A DNA stretch of 64,000 bases, from assembly GCA_019155185.1 (NCBI GenBank), contig CM032816.1, positions 1,837,418-1,901,417 of the forward strand, read 5' to 3'. The position numbers were made by a program, and so were the translations under genes. Of the stretch, positions 50,001 to 60,521 are shown one piece after another. Positions within the stretch are counted from its first letter, which is position 1; each line of letters begins with the position of its first letter. The DNA comes from Beaufortia kweichowensis (lineage: Eukaryota; Chordata; Actinopteri; Cypriniformes; Gastromyzontidae). The notes beneath the pieces were generated by a model, which was not told where the DNA came from, made no database searches, and saw only the letters and a list, made by a program, of their open reading frames with translations.

Positions 50001-53000
50001 ACCTGCACCGTCTGTGGAAAAAAAGGTGACTGTACATGAATGATAAGCTTGTGAATGACAGTGGAGAAAAGATAAAGTGTTAAGCATACTTTTGGCACGG
50101 GGGTAAAGGATGAGCCCATGTCCTCATCATCATCATCACCACCAGTTGTAGTCTGCTCCATCTTGGGATTATTAATGCAAACACACACAATGCATAAAAA
50201 ACTGACTTCAAACTGCTAAAAACTTCATTTTCAGCACACTGGATCCTTCTCTTCATCAGTATTTTGTCTTGTTTTCTATTAAAAATATCTAAATATCACA
50301 TCACACAACAATCATACTAATAACCAATATCACCCCACTGTTTTTTTCTGCTGCTTTTGTAAATGCGTCATCCATACATATTTTTTGTCCTCAGAATATT
50401 TAATCAAAGTATAATAACTTGCTCTTTCGATGTAACACTCTCACACTAAAAAATAATATTCTAGTTCACTACGCTCAAAATTAAACAAATAAATAATCTG
50501 AAATCTATGCATATTAGGTTGCCTAATTATCTTACACTGTTTCAGCTAATTTATTTGCATTAAAGTTTAAAGATGTGACTTTACTTAGGTGAACTCCTTG
50601 GCCCAAAACAAAGTAAAATAATGTCCTTGAGTTCGTTGCATCGAACCTCTAACCCCAAGTAGAAATAGTGTTGCATTGTTTAAAGGCAAACACCACTAAT
50701 AAAACCAGAGACTTAATTTACCTGCTTTTCAATCTCTGAGACATCCACAAAAGAAACTCTTTTTGTTGTTGATTTCGTTAGGGTCCGCTGTCTGGGTTTT
50801 GGCATTGGAGTCTACAACAGGAAAAACAAAAAAAATACAGTATTTTTAACAGTATGGCACATACAATGTCTGTTTTAAAAATACAGAACATCACCTCTGA
50901 AATGATGGGCGGAGGTAACGGAGGAATGTCTTTAGGCATCGGCGTCTTGCTCTGTGTTGATTCTATCTGTCTATCTGTTGTGTCTCTAATGGTCATTTTG
51001 GTCTGTTGTGTTGTGGTGGCTATGGGTGTAGGGGGGAGATACGTAAACTTCCATTTTATTGTTACACTGATTTGGCCGCTGGGCATTCCTGCAGGGTCTG
51101 TGAGCTCAAACACCCCTTCTAAAACAAAATCGGAGGAAAACAGCCAATATTAAAAACAACAGGTAACAACAGGTAAGCACCTTGTCCTACAATAAAATCA
51201 AGTGTTTAACTTCTGAAAATCAATTAAATGAAATGATTTGTAAACAGTGTGTTTCTTCTCACCCATGATGGAATTATCGTGGGCCAGTGCATTGAGCGGT
51301 ACTCTGGCCTTCCCCAAATACATCTGATCCTCAACATCTAAATCATCAAACACATACAACACCAAAGCCTCTGACCTCAGGAAGCCATCGAGGTCAGAGT
51401 TCATGGCCATGGGAAAGACCATGTGATCTTCAAACTGTGGCTGACACGTTGACAATATAATTGGCGTATCATGATCGGGGAAGTGGTAGAGTTTGTAGAT
51501 GACGTAGGGGTTGGGCTGGGTGTGTGGACCTCTGGATTTGAGATTACAGCAGGAGTGTAAGGTGATGTTTAGTTCATTTAGATCGCCATCACTCAATGAT
51601 GAGGAACGGGGGACGGGGTTCCACAAAACCTGGAGGAAAAAACGGTGTCAGTGCTGGTGCACCTCTACACTTTTACAAAAATTCTACAAAAATTATTAAT
51701 ATTATTATTATATATAAAATAATATATGCAGTAACTATTATATTTATCTAAATATATTTACATATTTATGATTTACTGTAAGATAAAGAGACCGTTTTCA
51801 ACACTGACTTTTATGTATTTGTCTGTGAAAACCAGGCTGAAGTCTAAAAATCTAATTCTGAGATAACAAGCATCAAAATTTCACCTATTAATTTCACTAT
51901 GATTTCAATCTTTATTATTAAAGATATTAAAGATATCAATATTAAATTCTCACATTTTTGGTAGAAAACAGAAAAATGACTTTAGCTGGGTTTTCAGGGA
52001 CTGGGTCACATTTGGTAAAAAAAACAGATTGCAACCTGAAAATATTAGCCTTTATATATAATATCTTATGCAATTTTAAAGTAAATGTATCCTTACAAAA
52101 CTATAGATTTAGCATGTTTACCAGCTCTAGATTGGATTGTTAATATCACCTGACTGTCTCTTGTGTCTGTGCTGAGATAACCAAGTGCTTTGACTCTCTC
52201 CTTATAAAGGCGAATGGCATGTTCCATAGGAACCCTCAGTCTGAGCCAGAACTCTAGAGTACCAAACACCTGGATCTCATCTGTAACACCTACAAACATA
52301 GAAAAACAGACTTTATAACATTGTTTGTGAGTTTGTGAGGAACTAACTGCTGTTAAGAGATGCTGTCACAGCTTCTCGTTTAAATTTGAGTACCCTATGA
52401 ACAAATTCTCAATTATACTTTACTCTTTAGAGTTTTTTACAAAATAGCAAAGGTCAATTATGAGCATCCATTGACATCAGACAGCATCTAACCAGCTTTT
52501 AAAACAAAGCAATTAAACCAGGTTTTGGCCATTCCACATGGATTTGGCCATTGAAAACCTATAACAATGAAAAGCTATAAAAAACATCTTTTACATCTAT
52601 AACAGTAGACAGACCTAAAACTCACCAATTAACTGGATGGTGCCAAACACCTTCTCATCTCGTTCCAGCAGCTGATTTAACCTTAGCTGTCCAGCCGCCA
52701 CAGTGCGGAAACTCAAACCCTCAGCCAGCTGAACCTCAACAGTAATAGAGTTGCTGTGGATGTAGTTCAAGAAGAGCTCATCCACTCTCACAATGTACTG
52801 AGATGTGAAGTCATACACTGGGCAGGCACCTCGAATCACAGCTGTGGACTGCAGCTCAAAGTCATAGAAGGCATATGTGCAGAAAGTGGATGGATCTTTG
52901 TCTTTTAAACAGTCTACAGCTTCAGGTGAGAATTGAGCTTTTCCCAGGTGGATTTCCAGAAGGTTTTCTCCTCGAGTCAGATGAATACTTTCATCAAACT

Positions 53001-56000
53001 CATATGTAACGTCCTCATCGGGTCTAAAAACCTGGATCTTGGTTCCATATGCAATGTCTTTAAGCTGGGCTGCATTGACACATGACAAAATGGTTTACTA
53101 AAGACAAATATTTGATGCCTCAAAGCTTGATTAATTTAAGCAAAATAAAGAGAAATAACATGTATTCAGCTAAACCTTCAAGTTTCTTTATCTTGGCAGA
53201 TCTCACGTCCAGGAGCTGAGCTAGTTTCTCTGATTTCAACTCGTATTCAAGTTTCAGATCATCCATCTTCCGAGTCGCAACGTCTACCTCAGCCTACAAC
53301 AACACAGCCCTTTAAATTTAATTTAAATAATGTTCATTCAGACAGTAATAGACAGATCATTTTCATCAGGACAGTAAGACTATGAGTGCAGCGATTGATC
53401 AGACCTGATAGTCTTTGTTGATCTTGTGCTGGATGATAAGCATGTTCCTGGTCTTCTCCAGCTCTTGAACAGTCTCAGCGTGGGTGGCCTGCAGGTTCCT
53501 CAAAGAACGTTCCACATCCACCTTTACGTCCTCATCCACCTTCTCCAAGAAACCTAGATCTCCACTTTTCTGACTTCTACGAATCTACACAGTCATAAAA
53601 CAAAAAAGAAAGACATATGTGATATAAATAATGTTTTGTCATTTCTGGCAGTTTCTAATTTGTAGTATTCACCTTAATAAGCATCAGGGCCTCACTGAGT
53701 TCTGCAGCATTTATTTCACTTTCCTGTAAAAACAAAACAAAACTCTGTGTAAATGAATTTGTGTATTTTTTGTGTACTTGTGCTATACATTATCCATTTA
53801 CCTTGGTAAAAAACTTCATGCGGTCTTTGATTTCATCCAGCTGCTGTTTCTGCTCAAAGTAACGCAGCTGAAGCTGTTTGTTTTCTTGCAACAGGTTTTC
53901 ATTCAGATCTTCAGTAAAAAAATGAAACAACAACAAGTCCAACACAACAACAGTTTTTAAGCTATATTCAGTCACAAGTGCGGTACTGTACCTCTCTCTG
54001 CCTTGATCTTATCCAGGATCTGGTTTTTATCCGTCAGGTCGGATTTTAACGCCGTCTCCAGCTGAGCGATCTGAAGTTTGAGCTGCTGTTCCCTTGTCTT
54101 CCATTTCTGCTCCAGACTTACATCAAAAGCACTAATACAACAGGCAAAACATGTTCAGTGATGTGACTAGAACAATGAGATATACCAAAATGCCACATTT
54201 TACATTTTTTGTAAATGGTGCTGGTCAGTGTAAAATTATTTGTTATGGGCATGCAAAGATGTTTAGGGTGGAAGATGAGACTGGTTGTTAGGGTCATAAG
54301 CTTGACGTACAAGAAATTTCTCAATCAATCAATTTTTATTACTAAGATCAAGGGGTTTGTTAAATTTCTGAATTCAAGTATAAATAACGTTACTAGTGAT
54401 GCTTGCCTAAACCAATATTAATATATATATAAAAAATATATATATATATTGGTTTATATATTTTTGCTTGGGTTTTTGTACTTCTTTTCCTTGTACTCAC
54501 CTTTTCATGAACTTATCATAGTTTTCCTTAAGCAAGTCTCTTTCCTTTTCCAAGTCTTGGATTCGCTCTTGTAACTGTGGATGTAAAATATTTCACAAGT
54601 GTTATAAAACTCAATGTTTATAAAATTATTATGGGTTTTTACAGCAGCTGCTGTAGCATTCATGTAGTGCATTGCTACTGTATATTGCTGTTGCATTATA
54701 AATAGTTGTATAAACTTGTGTATGAGTGTGTAACCTCATGAGTGTGTCTCTGGTCCAGAGCTCTGGACCGAATCTGTGTCTCCAGCTCTAAACTTTTCAG
54801 TCTCTCTCCCTTCAGCTCTATACTGATCTCATCCACCTTCTGCAGAGCTGCATCATGACTGGCCTTCAGAGTCTTCAGATTCTACACAACACAGCACACA
54901 TCATACACACACAGAACTCAGCTGTACAGCATCTCCTGTTGATGTGCATACACCACCAGCAGAGGGCCATCTGCTCTAACATAAACATGTTAAACATGTC
55001 TAACATAAACATGCTAAAAAACATTTAAAAAAAAATATTAAAGTTACTCGACATTAATGGTTAATTTAAGCAAACATTTATTCAAAACATAAGTGCAATA
55101 ACATCATTAACACATGAAGATGAACTTTATTGGCCTTATGGAGACGGTGAATGTAATGTGTAAGTCTAACAAATAAGATCTTTGGGAAAGAAGGGTTCCC
55201 TGGCTTGAATGGCTGATTTATCTTGTACCTCCTGTTGCTGTAGAAATCTGCCCTCCAGCACTGTGAGTGTGTTTGCTTTCTCTGCCAGCAACTTCTGAAA
55301 TTTGATCATCTCCACATTATCCTTTATAGTTAACCTACAAAAAAAACACATTTATTAATTTTGTAAATTACAGTTTAAACTCTATAACATTAATATTCCA
55401 TGATCTATTACCACTCCATAACATTCTACAAATTCAAGTTCAAGTTGAATTTATGTTTCAAAGCAGCTTTCCAGAACAAAAAAAGGATATAGTGCAAAAG
55501 ACCAAACGGTAACAGGATTTACAGGACCCCAAACTAATTTAATATCAGCAGTTTCCCGTATTCTACATGAGAAACACGAAACAGCACCTCTGTCCACTGG
55601 CTTGATGTTCTCTTATCTGGAGTAGTGATTCTTCATATTCCCACTCTTTTCTCTTTAGCTGTTCTCTTAACATCTCTGCTGATCTCTCCATCTCTTCCAT
55701 CTGAGCTCGCTGGCTCTCTAACACATTCTCCCTGTGATCAATACAAACAAGTAACAATTACATGTGGCGTTATTTATTTGATAAGTATGGTGTTGGCATC
55801 AGAGTTTGTAGCCCATAATACGTTGGACTTACAGGTTACGGATTTCTGCGCGGGCCTCATCCAGAAGACTGTGTCCATAGCGTGGTAATAAACCCTGGGG
55901 GGGCTTTGCACTTGTGTCCCCCTCAACAAGCCTGATACCTTAAAACACAACAGGACCACAATGTAAATGCATTAAATTTAGCTCCATTTATAATTTATTT

Positions 56001-56999
56001 AACATTTCTGTCCTTAGCCAATATAGCAAACACACCCTAGCAAATTTTCATTGCTTAGAATAAAACGGAGCAGTATATACAATAGAAAAGAAGAATAGAA
56101 TAGATCTGAATGTATTGGAAGAGAAAATAATAAATCTGGATGTACATTAAATCAGGTTGTATTAGAATACTGTTTATTTTTAGCAATAAATGTACCTGAT
56201 TTTGGAGTGTGTGGTCTAGATGATGTCATAGGCATGTCGTCTCTGAGTCTGCGCAGGCCTGAATTGATTCGTGGTTGGATGTGGCTGTAGGGAGTCTGCC
56301 TGCGGGTTTGGACCTGCAGCTGGTGTTTGGCTGCTAGCAGGCGTCGTTTGAGCCCTTCGTTTTGTCTCTCCAGCTCTTGAACCTTCTCCTGCAGCTCCTC
56401 AATCATCTCCTCCAACTCAACATCACGACCGCCCGCTTCACAACCCCCTGAGGATGCCCTCTCGGCCCGCTTACGGTCCTTCACTAGACGAATCAACTTT
56501 GTGGCCATTCTAAAACACCAACAAGAATTTGAAACTGAAAACATTGTTCTTGTTTTGTTCAGTGGGGACAATTAAAAAATGTATGGATGAAAGTGTTTAA
56601 AAAGACTACTTACAAAAGCTGTTCAATCTAACATAATAAGCATAGAAATTAAGGACACCTGCGGATCTTGTCCTCTTGTTTGCATGTATGCTGTTTAAGT
56701 ACAAGGTTTTCCTCCTGCATGCGTAAATATTTGTCTTCCAGTTCCTCCCTGCTGAGCTTGGACACATTCTGCCTCTTTCTGGTATTTTGAAACAATAGGG
56801 ACTCTACAAATACAGACAATATTAATCATCATATAGTAATATTTGGACTAAAAACTTATATGATACTGATATTTTCTAGAAAGTAATAATTTGATGTGAT
56901 TTGGGTGGATATTCTCTGCAGACCTGGTAATGTGGTAGTGTTGGGGTTAAAAGTGTCTTTGACAGGAATATCACCAGCTGTCTCATCATGAGCAAACAT
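47082..56999 (-). CDS. rpgrip1l: Rpgrip1l (RPGRIP1-like, MKS5/NPHP8) ciliary transition-zone scaffold, complete coding region
   Basis: Scaffold of the ciliary transition zone. Coding exons from 5' to 3': 56924-56999, 56659-56803, 56196-56509, 55833-55938, 55588-55731, 55229-55334, 54735-54881, 54501-54574, 53992-54131, 53802-53908, 53673-53723, 53405-53584, 53176-53293, 52626-53069, 52150-52289, 51263-51629, 50895-51118, 50722-50811, 50090-50161, 49861-50011, 49261-49322, 48645-48831, 48308-48392, 48055-48191, 47082-47206. All introns are GT-AG and all phases fit: 3792 bases, 1263 aa (human about 1315). It starts MFAHDETAGDIPVKDTFNP, matching the family N-terminus. Residues about 45-570 are coiled coil, including MATKLIRLVKDRKR at 75. 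C2-type domains lie at about 585-715 and 775-905. An acidic linker follows (DSDDCIIP near 1070), then the C-terminal C2/RPGR-interacting region at about 1087-1258 (KFTVVSDPPEE). RPGRIP1L is preferred over RPGRIP1 from sequence and from the adjacent rbl2. Minor terminal exons or alternative splicing cannot be excluded. Confidence 0.95.
54408..54456. repeat. AT-rich palindrome in an rpgrip1l intron
   Basis: TAAACCAATATTAATATATA is followed by its near-complement ending TATTGGTTTA, giving a hairpin with arms of about 20 bases. It lies within the intron between coding exons 54501-54574 and 53992-54131. Confidence 0.7.
55430..55485 (+). repeat. Cyprinid repeat fragment in an rpgrip1l intron
   Basis: AAATTCAAGTTCAAGTTGAA and GTTTCAAAGCAGCTTTCC match the repeat pieces at about 42628 and (inverted) 16755. 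Short intronic remnant. Confidence 0.6.
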
Positions 57000-57811
57000 T
57001 ATTTAATCTGAAAATAAAATTGACAATCGACACGAATGCAATGATTACTTTACATGCATATTAGATTGTGATCAGTCATTAAGAAGCCCTTTCCCATAAA
57101 AAAATAAACTTTTAAAAAGAATGAACTGTATTTAATACAATATGGATCAATGTATCATTTTTTGTTATAAAATATAATCTGTTTTATATATATGATCAAA
57201 GTCCACAATAAAATGGATCATTAGTCATGCACATAATAATATATTTGTTAGTTACTTGGGAAATTCTATGCAAATTCAACCTCACCATGATTTTTTTAAT
57301 AAAGCATGTAAGGGTTTACCATACTGATGATAGATACATAGACTGATATTTTTCTGATGTCTGAACTCTATTAACAGGGGTTTAGTAAATAACCCCTTAT
57401 TTAATAAATAAACAGATAGTTCAATAGATATATACACTATTCAATAAATAAATTCGTTGAGAAAATTCGTTGAGGTATTGCTTACAGTTTGTATTCATGT
57501 AGTTTTACTATTATTTTTTTATTGTTAAACTATGATTCATATTGGTAAACTATGATTACAGCTCACAACTGTACAAATTGATGTACAGATATCACATGTA
57601 AACCGTGGCTACTGTAGAAAAACTACTAGAAATAGTTTAACAGTAATTTGTGAGGCTACGTAACATATTTCATTTTATTAGAAAGGAATTTCGAAGAAAA
57701 AAACTCGCTTTCAAAAAAAGGAAAATCCAAATACACGTTATATCCACCAACAAATGAACACATTGTAACAAACCTTTATAAAATAAAAAACAAATGACAA
57801 CATAATCTTAC

Positions 57812-57880
57812 CGTTTTAAAAGCATCACATACAACGGCGACTGTTGCTAACAAACAACATATCGACTTCCGGTGTGACGA
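57812..57880 (-). other. rpgrip1l: Probable 5' non-coding exon of rpgrip1l
   Basis: The first coding exon is preceded by a TTTTCAG acceptor (exon starts at 57007), so an upstream non-coding exon is needed. A GTAAGAT donor on - at 57811 and below would end such an exon at 57812. Its 5' limit is a guess: the sequence above contains an ETS site and an X-box-like site near 57843-57872. The intron would be about 0.8 kb. Confidence 0.5.
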
Positions 57881-58360
57881 TGCAGGTTTCCGGTCAAAGG
57901 CTTTATGTAAATGTAGTTTTATACGTTTAAGCCTTGAATTTTCGCTTAAACCACGCTCCAGACAGTATTTAAACAACAATTCCTAAATTACATGTCTACA
58001 TACCAAATATTAAACCAAATAAATGTAAATTTTTAATCGAATAATAAATTAATCATAGGATCACAATGCAAATGTGCTAGTAACGTAAATTAGTCTAAAG
58101 ACTAAAACATTAATGGTTGAATTTACTTTATTCTAAATTTACAATTCGTATATAAAAGATGAATAATTTTTTTATAACGAGTTATGTCACAGTCTAAATG
58201 GAACAGAAGTGGGCGGAGCCTCCACTTCCTTGTGACGGGGCCTGCGCACTGTACGGAATTCGCTTTCGCAGTTACGTCAAATACTCGGTGTATCCCGTTA
58301 TTCTTTTCGCTTCGGCGCGCACTTGGCGTAACTCAAATGCAGCAGGAGTGCGCTGTCAGT
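57843..58360. promoter_or_regulatory. Shared head-to-head promoter region of rpgrip1l and rbl2
   Basis: Lies between the oppositely directed 5' ends. Visible sites: an X-box-like GTTGCTAACAAAC (57843-57855; one half fits the RFX half-site, the other is degenerate), an ETS core ACTTCCGG (57865-57872), a GC box GGGCGG (58211-58216), an ETS-like ACTTCC near 58223, a CRE-like TTACGTCA (58272-58279) and an E2F-like TTCGGCGCGC (58311-58320). CpG is enriched around 58200-58330. No TATA box is evident. The first two would serve the ciliary gene; the E2F and CRE sites suit the cell-cycle gene rbl2. Binding is inferred from motifs only. Confidence 0.5.
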
Positions 58361-58541
58361 CAAAGGACATTTAAATGGCTACACTGTGCAGAACTGTACA
58401 GTAGCTCGTGTTGTCATGAAATAACTTCATTCTTATTTCATCCAGTTTTTTTACTGGCTGTTTTCTTTTCTGCAGTTTATATAAATGAATAGCTATTAAA
58501 ACCACGCGTATTTCTGTAAAACTACACACGAAAGCGCTAAA

Positions 58542-59267
58542 ATGAGCGACGAGGAGGATGCACTGCAGAAAACAAGACATGCATTTGAAGATATGTGTCG
58601 AGCTCTTAATATGGACGAGGAATCAAGTAACGGGGCATGGACAAGTTATGAAAACATCAGCAAAAACTACACTCTCGAGGTAATGTGTCCACTTACATAT
58701 AGGCCAAATGCTCGCACTGATAAAGGTGTATTTGTGTGCTTTTTAGAGGCATGAATGTGAATTAACATACATTTTTTTATGCTAAGTGTTAAGTATGTGC
58801 TTTAGCACACTGTTTATGTACGCCACACGTGTACTCGTGAATGCTTAAAAGTGTGCATATGCTTTTGACATGGGTGCAGAATGCGCGTTTGAGGGACCAG
58901 TGACGTGCGCGTCTTGGTTATATTACTTGGTTATATTGTAGTAAAAGTGTAGTAATACTGTTTTGGTGGATTTTTTGGTGTTTCACTGTTGATTTTATGA
59001 TAAGATGTTAGTAAATTTGATTATTATGATTAAAATACTAAACAAATATGGTGGTATAATGGTTTTCGCAAGGGTTGGAATGATCCTGTGGTAGAGTGAT
59101 GTTATCAGATGGCAATACCCTGGTACAATGGTACAGAATATTTAGAGTACAATATTTTTTAAAATTGTTGCTACAAGAATAATACTTATTTCAATTTTTA
59201 TATTACATGCTCATAATACTAAACACTGCATTGACCACACTACTGTATTCATTTTTACGTTATGTTA

Positions 59268-59311
<44 letters not shown>

Positions 59312-59784
59312 CAGATGAATATTAAGTAAATGTTTTGTTTTATTTGTCATTCTCAGGGTAGTGAGCTGCACTGGTTGGCATGTGCTCTGTATGTGGCATG
59401 TAGGACTTCAGTGCCCACAGTAGGTAAAGGCACAGCGGAGGGGAACTATGTGTCTCTGACCAGAATACTCAGATCTTCACAACAAAGGTTAGCAAACATT
59501 ACTTTTCTCTAATTGTAGATATACAGTTCATGCCATGTAACAGTTTACAATTTAATGTCACTCAGGCACACAAAGAGCTGTTGTGTTGTTCCTAAGACAA
59601 CATAAAGATTAGCTGAGCCTCTAGAGAGCTGCATTATCTTTAAAAATAGCCGTAAGTCAGTCATACAGTAACATTGTTTATCAAAAGCTATGGTTTTGCA
59701 CCATACAAATGTAATGTTACGTATTCTGAACATACAGCGAAGCCTTAAAGTCTGAGACAACAAAAATATTTTTTAAAGACCATA

Positions 59785-59883
<99 letters not shown>

Positions 59884-60521
59884 ATAATAACTGTCTTTGG
59901 ATAAATTGTGCTTTTTTCTTTCAGCTTAATTGAGTTTTTTAATAAAATGAAAAAATGGCAGGATATGGCCAACCTGCCCAAGGAGTTCCAGCAGAGCACT
60001 GAGAAACTCGAGAGAAACTTCACCGTTACATCTGTCATCTTTAAGAAATATGTGCCTATTTTTAAAGACATCTTTAAGACGCCCACTGATGAATTGCCCA
60101 GAACGCACAGGGGTAGGAAGCAGAGGTACTTGAACTAAACCTTTTTACAAGATGAAATAAAGCATTTCAGAAAAATTATGCTTGGCAAATGTTTGTCAAA
60201 ATTAAATGCAAATAATGCAAGATGCAAATAATATTTGTGTGTAAGGGGTTTAAGCTGTCACAGATTATAGGGTTATAAATACTATATAAGCACTGACTGC
60301 ATTAACACTGACTGCAAGTAAAAACATAATGTTACATTAAAATTAAGTGATGGAAGAAATCATTCACATGAAACAGACACCTTTAGCTGAAATTCTTGGC
60401 TTCAAGTTAGTTGTTTATAGGAGGTTTGGACTGATTTATATTTCCTGTCCCTTCAGACGATATCCCTGCACCGTGACAGAGGTCTTTAACTTCTGCTGGA
60501 TCCTGTTTGTACATGCTAAAG
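58542..60521 (+). CDS. rbl2: Rbl2 (p130) retinoblastoma-like protein, 5' part of gene (first four coding exons)
   Basis: Pocket-protein repressor that binds E2F4/5 and forms the DREAM complex in quiescent cells (nuclear). Coding exons: 58542-58679, 59357-59487, 59925-60125 and 60457-60521, all with GT-AG borders and consistent phases (397 bases before the window-side intron 1). The N-terminus is MSDEEDALQKTRHAFEDMCR, ending exon 1 with a YTLE segment as in human RBL2. Exon 2 has LHWLACALYVACR and EGNYVSLTRIL, exon 3 SLIEFFNKMKKWQDMANLP and LERNFTV, exon 4 RYPCTVTEVFNFCWILFVHA. The EGNYVSLTRIL and LHWLACALYVACR forms favour RBL2 over RBL1. The next exon (family GNF..ISDDLVNSYHLL) was not found before 64000, so intron 4 exceeds 3.4 kb and the pocket domain is outside the window. 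The ATG at 58542 is the first in-frame start and its neighbours encode the family N-terminus. Confidence 0.93.
59270..59309. repeat. (TA)n microsatellite in rbl2 intron 1
   Basis: About 20 TA units ending 47 bases before the acceptor of coding exon 2. Confidence 0.95.
59788..59880. repeat. (TA)n microsatellite in rbl2 intron 2
   Basis: About 46 uninterrupted TA units, ending 44 bases before the acceptor of coding exon 3. Long pure TA tracts can extrude cruciforms and are unstable in length. Confidence 0.95.

Noticed and set aside
58184..58492. 102-codon frame upstream of rbl2
   Set aside because: Lies in the probable promoter and 5' UTR, contains no family motif, and ends before the rbl2 start; not needed to explain the gene.
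59745..60086. 113-codon frame on - with Tyr-Ile repeats
   Set aside because: Caused by the TA microsatellite and the antisense of rbl2 exon 3.
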